This document shows, piece by piece, positions 1 to 6,092 of a stretch of DNA of 7,497 nt. Source of the DNA: an uncultured Clostridia bacterium (GTDB lineage Bacteria > Bacillota > Clostridia > TANB77 > CAG-508). The notes under the pieces were generated by a model. It was not told where the DNA came from. It worked only from the letters and a program-made list of their open reading frames with translations, and ran no database searches. Numbering within the stretch: the first letter of the stretch is position 1; every line of letters begins with the position of its first letter. Location of the stretch: NCBI GenBank assembly GCA_934141605.1, contig CAKPCL010000021.1, positions 1-7,497 of the forward strand, in the 5' to 3' direction. A program made the position numbers and the translations under genes.

Positions 1-1
1 A

Positions 2-61
2 ATGTTATTTACACTAATATTTAGTACATTATATAAGAATAGTAAAAAAGATAAAGAGTAA
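2..61 (+). CDS. 3' end of a truncated gene, possibly a membrane protein
   Basis: This frame is open from the window edge to a TAA at 59-61. It encodes a short hydrophobic stretch (LFTLIFSTLY) followed by a charged tail (KNSKKDKE). That pattern fits the end of a last membrane helix with a cytoplasmic Lys-rich tail. The other two plus-strand frames hit stops within about 25 bases. Only about 19 codons are visible, so neither the family nor even the coding status is certain. The Met at base 2 is probably internal. No convincing intrinsic terminator follows before the typA promoter. Confidence 0.35.
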   Translation: MLFTLIFSTLYKNSKKDKE

Positions 62-146
62 TATAAATTACAATTTATCGGTGAAAATAAATTAGTAAAA
101 ATTATAAAATTAATTGTACTTTACATAAAATAAAATCAAAAATTCG

Positions 147-175
147 TTGACAAACTTTTAATTTAGTAGTATAAT
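147..175 (+). promoter_or_regulatory. sigma-A-type promoter of typA
   Basis: A perfect -35 box TTGACA (147-152) and a perfect -10 box TATAAT (170-175) are separated by exactly 17 bases. The -10 is preceded by TAG, a context also seen at the 3942 and 7389 promoters of this window. Transcription would start near 182, giving a leader of about 55 nt before the typA start. Confidence 0.85.
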
Positions 176-237
176 TTTAAAGTTAAAAGAGAAAAAATAA
201 AATAATGTAAAAAATAAATAAAGAAGGGGTAATAAAA

Positions 238-2052
238 ATGAACAACAAAAACATAAGAAACATAGCAATAATAGCACACGTAGACCACGGAAAAACAACA
301 CTAGTAGACGCATTACTAAAACAAAGCCATGTATTTAGAGACAACGAACAAATACAAGAAAGAGTAATGGACTCAAATGACCAAGAAAAAGAAAGAGGAA
401 TAACAATTCTATCTAAAAACACATCAGTAATGCACGGAGACATTAAAATAAATATAGTAGATACACCAGGACATGCAGACTTCGGAGGAGAAGTAGAAAG
501 AGTTTTAAAAACAGTTGATGGAGTTTTACTATTAGTAGATGCCTTTGAAGGAGCAATGCCTCAAACAAGAGAAGTTCTAAAAAAATCATTAGCATTAGGA
601 TTAAAACCAATAGTTGTAATAAATAAAATCGACAGACCAGGAGCACAACCAGAAAAAGTTGTAGACCAAGTCATCGAATTATTTATTGAATTAAATGCAA
701 CAGATGAACAATTAGACTTCCCAGTAGTATATGCATCAGCTAAAAACGGAATTGCAAAAATGGACTTAGCAGATGAAACAACAGACCTATCATGCTTATT
801 CGAAACAATAATAAATACAATAGAACCACCAAAATGTGACTTAGAAGGACCAGCACAAATGTTAGTATCTAACATAGACTATGACGATTATGTTGGAAGA
901 ATTGGTATAGGAAGACTAGAAAGAGGAACAATGAAAGTTGGGATGCCAGTTAGCATATGTGGAAAAGAAGATAAAATAACACAAGGAAGAATAGCAAAAT
1001 TATATACACATGTTGGATTAAAGAAAGTTGAAGTTGAAGAAGTAGGAGCAGGAGATATTATAGAATTTTCAGGACTTTCAGAAATAAACATAGGAGACAC
1101 AGTATGCGATTTTGAACACCCAGAAAAAATACCATTTGTAGATATAGACGAACCAACAGTAACAATGACATTTAGTGTAAACAATGGACCATTTGCAGGA
1201 AGAGAAGGACAATTCGTAACATCAAGACATATAAGAGACAGACTATACAAAGAACTAGAAAGAAATGTATCTTTAAGAGTAAAAGATGGTGAAACACCAG
1301 ATTCTTTTGAAGTATCAGGAAGAGGAGAACTTCACTTATCAGTATTAATTGAAACAATGAGAAGAGAAGGATTTGAACTATTAGTTTCAAGGCCAAAAGT
1401 TATATTTAAAGAAATAAACGGTGTAAAATGTGAACCAATTGAATTACTAGTTGTAAATGTACCAGACGATTGCGTTGGAAATGTTATTGAAAAATTAGGT
1501 AGAAGAAAAGCAGAAATGATAAATATGGAACCAGCGGAAGCAGGACATACAAAAGTTGAATTTAGAATTCCAGCAAGAGGAATAATAGGATATAGAACAG
1601 AATTCCTTACAGATACAAAAGGTGAAGGAACAATGAACCATATATTTGATTCATATGAACCATATAAAGGAGATATTCAATCTAGAGTAAGAGGAACAAT
1701 AGTTGCATTTGAAGCAGGAAAATCAATAACTTATGGACTATATAATGCACAAGATAAAGGAGATCTATTTATAGGACCAGGTGTAGATGTTTATGAAGGT
1801 ATGATAGTTGGACTAAACTCAAGAGGAGAAGATTTAGCAATAAATGTATGCAAAGAAAAACATTTAACAAATACAAGAGCATCAGGATCAGATGACGCAT
1901 TAAGACTAGTTCCACCAATTCAAATGTCACTTGAAAAAGCAATTGAGTTTATTCAAGATGACGAACTAGTTGAAATTACACCAAAATCAATAAGATTAAG
2001 AAAGAAAATATTGGATTCAAAAGAAAGAGAAAGAGCTAATAGAAATAAATAA
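238..2052 (+). CDS. typA: TypA/BipA ribosome-associated translational GTPase
   Basis: This 604-residue protein has the usual length and full architecture of TypA/BipA. The GTPase domain shows the P-loop AHVDHGKT (13-20), switch I RGITI (53-57), DTPGH (75-79), NKID (129-132) and SAK (167-169). An EF-Tu-like beta-barrel follows (about 200-290), then the EF-G III- and V-like domains and the BipA-specific C-terminal domain (about 485-604). The family binds 70S ribosomes and the 50S subunit, and assists ribosome assembly and translation under cold or other stress; in E. coli BipA also binds ppGpp. The ATG at 238 has AAGGGG (224-229) eight bases upstream. The gene has its own consensus promoter, and a hairpin follows the TAA stop. 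Its 5' part is strikingly poor in T and rich in AAC/GAC/CAC codons compared with the 3' part. Confidence 0.97.
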   Translation: MNNKNIRNIAIIAHVDHGKTTLVDALLKQSHVFRDNEQIQERVMDSNDQEKERGITILSKNTSVMHGDIKINIVDTPGHADFGGEVERVLKTVDGVLLLVDAFEGAMPQTREVLKKSLALGLKPIVVINKIDRPGAQPEKVVDQVIELFIELNATDEQLDFPVVYASAKNGIAKMDLADETTDLSCLFETIINTIEPPKCDLEGPAQMLVSNIDYDDYVGRIGIGRLERGTMKVGMPVSICGKEDKITQGRIAKLYTHVGLKKVEVEEVGAGDIIEFSGLSEINIGDTVCDFEHPEKIPFVDIDEPTVTMTFSVNNGPFAGREGQFVTSRHIRDRLYKELERNVSLRVKDGETPDSFEVSGRGELHLSVLIETMRREGFELLVSRPKVIFKEINGVKCEPIELLVVNVPDDCVGNVIEKLGRRKAEMINMEPAEAGHTKVEFRIPARGIIGYRTEFLTDTKGEGTMNHIFDSYEPYKGDIQSRVRGTIVAFEAGKSITYGLYNAQDKGDLFIGPGVDVYEGMIVGLNSRGEDLAINVCKEKHLTNTRASGSDDALRLVPPIQMSLEKAIEFIQDDELVEITPKSIRLRKKILDSKERERANRNK

Positions 2053-2060
2053 AATGAGAC

Positions 2061-2089
2061 AAGTGAGACAGTACAAATTTGTCTCACTT
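2061..2089 (+). terminator. hairpin after typA, terminator or attenuator before trmR
   Basis: AAGTGAGACA (2061-2070) pairs perfectly with TGTCTCACTT (2080-2089) across a 9-base loop. The following ATTTGTTG is only moderately T-rich, so termination is probably partial. No good promoter is visible between the hairpin and the trmR start. Leaky readthrough from typA is therefore the simplest way to express trmR. A second TGAGACA (2055-2061) could compete for the same right arm. Confidence 0.65.
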
Positions 2090-2123
2090 ATTTGTTGAAA
2101 AATGTCATAAAAAGGAGCAGAAA

Positions 2124-2711
2124 ATGAATAAACAAGAGTTAGAAAAAATAAAACAAAAAGCTTTAGAAGATCACATACCAATAATAATGGACGACACATT
2201 AGAAGTAATAGAAAAAGAACTAAAAGAAAATCCGCCCAAAAGAATATTAGAAATAGGAGCAGCAGTTGGATATTCTGCAATGTGTTTTTCAGAATTTCTG
2301 GCAACAAATGGAGTAATTGATACAATAGAAAGAGATGAAGAAAGAATTAAAGAAGCAAAAGAAAATTTCAAAAAAGTTGGAGTAGAAAACAAAATTAAAC
2401 TTTATGAAGGAGATGCAGTAGAAATTTTACCAACTTTAAATGAAAAATATGATATGGTATTTATAGATGCAGCTAAAGGAAAATATCCATTTTTCCTAAA
2501 AGAATCTTTGAGAATGATAAGCAAAAATGGAATTATTTTTGCAGACAATATTTTATACAAAGGCTATGTTATGAGTGATTATAATAAACATAAGCAGCGT
2601 ACTGCAGTTAGAAACTTAAGAGAATATATAAAAGAAGTCTCTGAAAATCCAAACCTAGAAACAGAAATACTGGAAGTAGGAGACGGTTTAGCAATAAGCA
2701 AGATAAAATAA
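2124..2711 (+). CDS. trmR: SAM-dependent O-methyltransferase, TrmR (YrrM)-like tRNA 5-hydroxyuridine methyltransferase
   Basis: This is a 195-residue class I methyltransferase of the O-methyltransferase 3 family. The SAM-binding motif EIGAAVGYS lies at 43-51, with the acidic ribose-binding residue E69 after strand beta-2. Metal-binding residues D115 (FIDAAKG) and D141-N142 (FADNIL) match the Asp/Asp-Asn Mg site of this family. B. subtilis TrmR converts 5-hydroxyuridine at wobble position 34 of tRNA to 5-methoxyuridine. The assignment rests on size, these motifs and the U32-family gene nearby; related catechol-type O-methyltransferases cannot be excluded. The ATG at 2124 is chosen because AAGGAG (2112-2117) sits six bases upstream. 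A TTG in the same frame at 2079 falls inside the preceding hairpin. The TAA stop directly abuts the next terminator stem. Confidence 0.85.
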   Translation: MNKQELEKIKQKALEDHIPIIMDDTLEVIEKELKENPPKRILEIGAAVGYSAMCFSEFLATNGVIDTIERDEERIKEAKENFKKVGVENKIKLYEGDAVEILPTLNEKYDMVFIDAAKGKYPFFLKESLRMISKNGIIFADNILYKGYVMSDYNKHKQRTAVRNLREYIKEVSENPNLETEILEVGDGLAISKIK

Positions 2712-2763
2712 ACAATAGTCAGTAAGTTTTGCTATCTTACTGACTGTTGTTTTGTATTATTTA
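2711..2763. terminator. bidirectional terminator between convergent trmR and the RelA/SpoT-like gene
   Basis: AACAATAGTCAGTAAG (2711-2726) pairs with CTTACTGACTGTTGTT (2736-2751). This is a 16-bp stem with one G-U wobble and a 9-base loop, followed on the plus strand by a T-rich run (2747-2763). On the minus strand the stem is followed by TATTTTAT. The left arm begins at the last base of the trmR stop. The minus-strand gene's TAG stop (2734-2732) lies in the loop, and its last codons form one stem arm. Confidence 0.9.
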
Positions 2764-3895
2764 AATTAAGTTCTTTCAATCTTTGCCTTATCTCTTTAAA
2801 TTGTATACCTAATAAATTTTCTAATTCATATTGCTCTTTTCTAAATCTTTTATAAGTTACAGAAGTTGTTTGCTTATCTAAATGTGAATGATCAGCATGT
2901 TCAGAATTATAAAAATGATAAAAACGATTTTCAAAAGGTATATCAAGTATTTCAGGATTTCCGGAAGCATCAACAAAAGGAGTTACCTCAGAATATATAG
3001 GGACTCTATTTGAAGATAAATCGTTTAGAAGTCTAGGTTTGTACTTATTGTGAGCAATTTCACCAGAAGTTTTTGACATTGATTCCATTTGAAGAGTTCG
3101 TATTTGAGTCTCATATGTAAAATCTTTATTGTCCTTATGTTCCATTAAAATATGTATAGATTCATATCCATTTTTCTTAGGATGCTGAATATAGTCTTTA
3201 GTAATGTATTCTTTCTCAGAATTAGCTTCATTTGGTTCAATATCTTTTTTCATTCTAAAATTTGTGTCAATTCTAAAATCATATAAAGCTTTAGCTATTT
3301 CGTCGCACATTTTCTTCAATTCTTTTTCTTCTTGTTCACATAGTTTTTTTAGAACTTCTGGGTTATCGGAATATTTTTCTTTTAAAAGAGAATATTTATT
3401 ATTATCAGCATAGCCAGAAAGTATAATTCTTTCTGCTATAATATCATTAATATAAGGGTCTTTACCATTTAAAATATTTTCATTTAATTTTCTAGAATAA
3501 CTCATAGGTGATTTTATTCTTATTTTGATATTAAATATTAAATTTGGAAATTTTTCATGTAAATATTTTCTTTCTTGAATGGCATATTTTTTTATTTCAT
3601 CTACATAATCATTAGTATATAAATGATATCTATCCATTAAGTCTTGATAATCAGCTCTATTTTTTAAAGCTGATAAATCATGCTCAGCCAAAGGAAATTG
3701 AAATAAAAGATGATTTTCATCATCAGAATCTTTTATTTTTAAATTCAAATATGCATTATCTTTAGATATTTCAGCTTGTATATTTTCTGGTAAAGGCAAT
3801 AAACCTAACTCAGATAATAAAGATTTAGTTCTATTTAAATTAGCATTTTCTGAAATATCTACTTTTAAATCTGCTTTAAAGTTAGTATTTTTCAA
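2732..3895 (-). CDS. long RelA/SpoT-type (p)ppGpp synthetase-domain protein without a hydrolase domain
   Basis: The product is about 387 residues with a central RelA_SpoT nucleotidyltransferase domain. Numbered from the TTG at 3895, it shows KIRIKSP with basic R126 and K128, NDIIAERIIL with the expected catalytic D151, KDYIQHPKKNGYESIH (235-248) with GTP-stacking Y244, YETQIRT with catalytic E262, and IAHNKYK (280-286). These match the pppGpp-synthesis core of RSH enzymes. No HD hydrolase, TGS or ACT domain is visible. D151 and E262 are about 111 residues apart, against about 59 in classic Rel, because of a charged, probably helical insertion (about 162-232). The first ~110 and last ~100 residues match nothing I recognise; the tail has a His-rich patch (327-338). 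It is larger than small alarmone synthetases (about 210-260). The gene has its own promoter and lies alone between plus-strand genes. Synthetase activity is inferred; a toxic variant or another pyrophosphotransferase role is possible. Confidence 0.8.
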   Translation of the reverse strand: MKNTNFKADLKVDISENANLNRTKSLLSELGLLPLPENIQAEISKDNAYLNLKIKDSDDENHLLFQFPLAEHDLSALKNRADYQDLMDRYHLYTNDYVDEIKKYAIQERKYLHEKFPNLIFNIKIRIKSPMSYSRKLNENILNGKDPYINDIIAERIILSGYADNNKYSLLKEKYSDNPEVLKKLCEQEEKELKKMCDEIAKALYDFRIDTNFRMKKDIEPNEANSEKEYITKDYIQHPKKNGYESIHILMEHKDNKDFTYETQIRTLQMESMSKTSGEIAHNKYKPRLLNDLSSNRVPIYSEVTPFVDASGNPEILDIPFENRFYHFYNSEHADHSHLDKQTTSVTYKRFRKEQYELENLLGIQFKEIRQRLKELNLNNTKQQSVR

Positions 3896-3909
3896 CAATA
3901 TCACTTCCT
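3893..3909 (-). promoter_or_regulatory. ribosome binding site that decides the start of the RelA/SpoT-like gene
   Basis: Read on the minus strand, AGGAAGTGAT (3909-3900) matches the anti-SD complement AGGAGGTGAT in 9 of 10 positions. The upstream GTG (3904-3902) overlaps this SD and so is unlikely to be the start. TTG codons at 3898-3896 (5-base spacing from AGGAAG) and 3895-3893 (8-base spacing) fit. The second matches the roughly 8-base spacings seen for typA and ldh here. No ATG is available nearby. Confidence 0.65.
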
Positions 3910-3941
3910 ATTAATAATATAAATATTATAGAACAATAATT

Positions 3942-3970
3942 ATTATACTAAAATTTTAAATAAAAATCAA
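3942..3970 (-). promoter_or_regulatory. promoter of the RelA/SpoT-like gene
   Basis: On the minus strand, TTGATT (3970-3965) and a perfect TATAAT (3947-3942) are separated by 17 bases. The -10 has the same upstream TAG as the typA promoter. The start would be near 3935, leaving a leader of about 40 nt that ends in the strong SD. Confidence 0.75.
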
Positions 3971-4010
3971 TAAAAAAACAAAAAATGTTATGTAAAATAA
4001 TGTCGAATTA

Positions 4011-4040
4011 TTGACAAAGCATAATAAAAGAGTGTATATT
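4011..4040 (+). promoter_or_regulatory. promoter of the U32-family gene
   Basis: TTGACA (4011-4016) and TATATT (4035-4040) are 18 bases apart. The start would be near 4047, giving a leader of about 30 nt. The -35 box lies 40 bases from the -35 of the divergent RelA/SpoT-like gene, so the two promoters are close but do not overlap. Confidence 0.7.
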
Positions 4041-4076
4041 AAATAAAAAGTATATTTTGAAGGGTAGAGATTAAAA

Positions 4077-5309
4077 ATGAAAAAAATAGAACTATTAGCA
4101 CCAGCAGGATCATTTGAAAAAGCAAAAACAGCATTTAAATATGGAGCAGACGCAGTATATTGTGGAACATCATCATTATCATTAAGAACAAGAGCAGACA
4201 TGGACAACAATGACTTAATAAAAACAATAGAATATGCACACAGCATAGGAAAAAGAGTACATGTAACATTAAATATATTTGCATGGGACGACAAATATGA
4301 AGAAATAATAGAAATGGCAAAAATATTAAACGAAGTAAAACCAGACGCAATAATAGCAGCAGATGGAGGAGTAATAGAAACATTAAAACAATACGCACCA
4401 AATGTACCAATACATGTAAGCACACAAGCCAACATAGTAAGCCTACATGATGCAAACTTCTGGTATAAAAACGGAGCAAAAAGAGTCATAATGGCAAGAG
4501 AAATAAACAAAGAACAACTAAAATATATAATGGAAAACAAACCAGAAGATTTAGAAGTAGAAATGTTCGGACATGGCTCAATATGCTTTGCATTTTCAGG
4601 AAGATGCTTCTTAAGCGATTTTATGTGTGGAAGAAGTGCAAACTTAGGAGACTGTGCACAAAGCTGTAGATGGTCATATAATTTATATGCAGAAGAAAAA
4701 AACAATCCGGGAGAATTATATCCAATAGAAGAAAGTGAATATGGAACAAGCATATTTTCTTCAAAAGACTTGTGTTTAATAAAAGAAATACCTGAAATCA
4801 TAAACATGGGAATAGATAGCTTAAAAATAGAAGGAAGACTAAAAACAGAATACTATATAGCAAGCGTAATAAATGTATATAGAAATGCAATTGACGATTA
4901 CATGAAAGACCCAGAAAATTATGATTATACAAAATATTTAAAAGAAATAGAAAAATCAAAAACAAGAGAATTTACAACCTTCTATTTTAATGACAGAAAA
5001 AACAAAGATATTCAAGATTTAAGTGGAAGACAATATAATGAAAACTATGAATTTGGAGGAAAAATTCTAGAATACAAAGAAGAAAAATCTACAATAGAAA
5101 TTAAAAACAAATTAATATTGGGAGACACAATCGAAATAATAATTCCAAATAAACTAGAACCAGAAACATTTAAAATAGAAGAATTATGGGATTATGAGAC
5201 TGGTGAAAAAATAGATAGCGTAAGCCCTGGAGTAAAAGGACAAAAAGTATTTATTAAATTACCAATAAAATGTGAAAAAGGTTGGATACTAAGAAAAAAG
5301 AAACTATAA
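4077..5309 (+). CDS. trhP: U32 'peptidase' family protein, TrhP/YrrO-like tRNA wobble-uridine hydroxylation protein
   Basis: The 410-residue product starts with the family hallmark ELLAPAGSFEKAKTAFKYGA and carries the U32 signature EMFGHGSICFAFSGRC (162-177). C170, C177, C193 (or C197) and C233 have nearly the spacing of the four cysteines that hold a 4Fe-4S cluster in U32 proteins such as UbiU. The N-terminal ~300 residues form the catalytic-type domain; about 320-405 is the U32 C-terminal beta domain, which points to the YrrO/TrhP2 class rather than the shorter YrrN. In B. subtilis and E. coli these proteins are needed, with prephenate as a cofactor source, to make 5-hydroxyuridine at tRNA position 34, the substrate of TrmR. 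True protease activity is doubtful. The SD is modest (AAGGG, 4060-4064, 12-base spacing). The stop lies inside the downstream terminator. The trmR-like gene is 1.4 kb upstream on the same strand. Confidence 0.85.
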   Translation: MKKIELLAPAGSFEKAKTAFKYGADAVYCGTSSLSLRTRADMDNNDLIKTIEYAHSIGKRVHVTLNIFAWDDKYEEIIEMAKILNEVKPDAIIAADGGVIETLKQYAPNVPIHVSTQANIVSLHDANFWYKNGAKRVIMAREINKEQLKYIMENKPEDLEVEMFGHGSICFAFSGRCFLSDFMCGRSANLGDCAQSCRWSYNLYAEEKNNPGELYPIEESEYGTSIFSSKDLCLIKEIPEIINMGIDSLKIEGRLKTEYYIASVINVYRNAIDDYMKDPENYDYTKYLKEIEKSKTREFTTFYFNDRKNKDIQDLSGRQYNENYEFGGKILEYKEEKSTIEIKNKLILGDTIEIIIPNKLEPETFKIEELWDYETGEKIDSVSPGVKGQKVFIKLPIKCEKGWILRKKKL

Positions 5310-5325
5310 AAATAGTTTCTTTTTT
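5294..5325. terminator. bidirectional terminator between the U32 gene and the convergent DUF4364 gene
   Basis: AAAAAAGAAACTAT (5294-5307) and ATAGTTTCTTTTTT (5312-5325) form a perfect 14-bp inverted repeat with a 4-base AAAA loop. Each strand reads a GAAACTAT stem ending in a six-T run, so it can stop transcription from either side. The U32 TAA stop (5307-5309) sits at the loop. The DUF4364 stop is 18 bases to the right. Confidence 0.88.
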
Positions 5326-5342
5326 AACTATAATTTTTAAAA

Positions 5343-5888
5343 TTAATCTTTATCTTCTAATAATATATCTAATATTTTAGGATATATCTTAGAAGCATTT
5401 TTGTTCCAATTATCAACTATCTTTTTAGCTCTTTCACGAGAACCTGCAAAAGTTTTAACTTCAAATATTGTTTCATTTTTTTCAATAACTCTACATTTAA
5501 TAATATAATCATCTTCGCTTCTAGGAATAAATTCAGCAACAATAGATGCCTCATTAGCAATAGAAGAGAAAGCATCTTTAAAAACATTATCAGCTTTTAA
5601 TTTTAATATTCCTGGTAGTACATCAATTGTAAGAGAAAGTGCGTTTTTTCCTTCACTTGTTATTTTTAGAACAGATTCTTCTTCTTCATCTTTAGTGAAT
5701 AAACCAACTAATTTGGAATCCAATAAATCAGTTAAAACCTCTTTAAAGTAAAAGTAATTAACATCATTTATAGAAGCAATAATTTTATATAAACCATCAT
5801 TTAAAATACCATCAGGAATTTGATTTAAAATATATAAAATTAAAACCTTATTTTCAGCCAAAGTAGTAGTATTATCTGAACTAGACAT
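5343..5888 (-). CDS. DUF4364 family protein, predicted winged-helix regulator
   Basis: The 181-residue product resembles DUF4364, a family I associate with Clostridia and of unknown role. Residues about 10-85 look like a winged helix-turn-helix: LAENKVLILYILNQI begins helix 1, the YFKEVLTDLLDSKLVG stretch resembles the recognition helix, and a basic KITSEGKNAL wing-like segment follows. The C-terminal half (about 95-181) is a mixed alpha/beta region with a basic, aromatic segment (GSRERAKKIVDNWNKNASKIYP). There is no signal peptide or membrane segment. The ATG at 5888 is chosen because AAAGGAG (5904-5898) lies nine bases upstream; 11 more codons are open in frame beyond it but lack an SD. It is monocistronic, divergent from ldh and convergent with the U32 gene. 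DNA binding, for instance at the shared ldh promoter region, is an inference from the fold and position. Confidence 0.8.
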   Translation of the reverse strand: MSSSDNTTTLAENKVLILYILNQIPDGILNDGLYKIIASINDVNYFYFKEVLTDLLDSKLVGLFTKDEEEESVLKITSEGKNALSLTIDVLPGILKLKADNVFKDAFSSIANEASIVAEFIPRSEDDYIIKCRVIEKNETIFEVKTFAGSRERAKKIVDNWNKNASKIYPKILDILLEDKD

Positions 5889-5971
5889 TTTATAACACTC
5901 CTTTCGCTTATTGCGTATCAAAAAATTGCATTTATCTATAAAATTTAAGATAATTTACAAAACTCTTGAGA

Positions 5972-6000
5972 ATTATATCATAAAAAATGTAAAAAGTAAA
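5972..6000 (-). promoter_or_regulatory. promoter of the DUF4364 gene
   Basis: On the minus strand an extended -10, TGATATAAT, contains a perfect TATAAT (5977-5972). A weak -35, TTTACT (6000-5995), lies 17 bases upstream. Transcription would start near 5965, giving a leader of about 75 nt before the ATG. Confidence 0.65.
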
Positions 6001-6018
6001 ATTTTTTATAAAAAAATG

Positions 6019-6047
6019 TTTAAAAAATAAAAAAACAGTTATATAAT
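6019..6047 (+). promoter_or_regulatory. promoter of ldh
   Basis: TTTAAA (6019-6024) and TATAAT (6042-6047) are 17 bases apart. The weak -35 suggests activator dependence or modest strength. It lies only 18 bases from the -35 of the divergent DUF4364 promoter. The predicted leader is about 40 nt. Confidence 0.6.
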
Positions 6048-6092
6048 TATAAAAGAATAAAATTAAATACATATGGAAAGGAAGAATATAAA

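Noticed and set aside
63..78. Hairpin ATAAATT-AC-AATTTAT as terminator of the first partial gene
   Set aside because: It has seven A-T pairs with a two-base loop and no T-run after it, so it is too weak to support.
183..1396. Several minus-strand open frames opposite typA
   Set aside because: They are low-complexity Leu/Ser/Phe-rich shadows of typA with no SD or family features.
2079..2123. Upstream TTG start adding 15 residues to the methyltransferase
   Set aside because: The TTG lies within the hairpin, has no SD, and the added residues are not family-like. The ATG at 2124 has AAGGAG at six bases.
3896..3904. GTG at 3904 as start of the synthetase-like gene
   Set aside because: Its first base is the last base of the AGGAAG SD, so a ribosome using that SD could not start there.
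3956..4807. Long minus-strand open frame (283 codons) opposite the U32 gene
   Set aside because: It is the antisense of an A-rich, stop-poor coding region. It lacks a proper SD, its Ser/Leu/Phe-rich translation is what reversed A-rich codons give, and the plus strand encodes a clear family protein.
4077..5309. Calling the U32 gene a secreted collagenase-type protease
   Set aside because: There is no signal peptide, the cysteines match Fe-S U32 proteins, and the TrmR-like neighbour points to tRNA hydroxylation.
5889..5921. ATG at 5921 as start of the DUF4364 gene
   Set aside because: The extra codons cover the AAAGGAG SD that serves the ATG at 5888, and no SD precedes 5921.
6002..6015. 14-bp palindrome TTTTTTATAAAAAA between the divergent promoters
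   Set aside because: It is a homopolymer-type symmetry (A-tract meeting T-tract) common at this base composition, with no independent support as a site.
6017..6037. Rex- or cre-like operator in the ldh promoter (TGTTT...AAACA)
   Set aside because: Only five bases per half match with an 11-base AT spacer. This is expected by chance in such AT-rich DNA and lacks the fuller Rex consensus.
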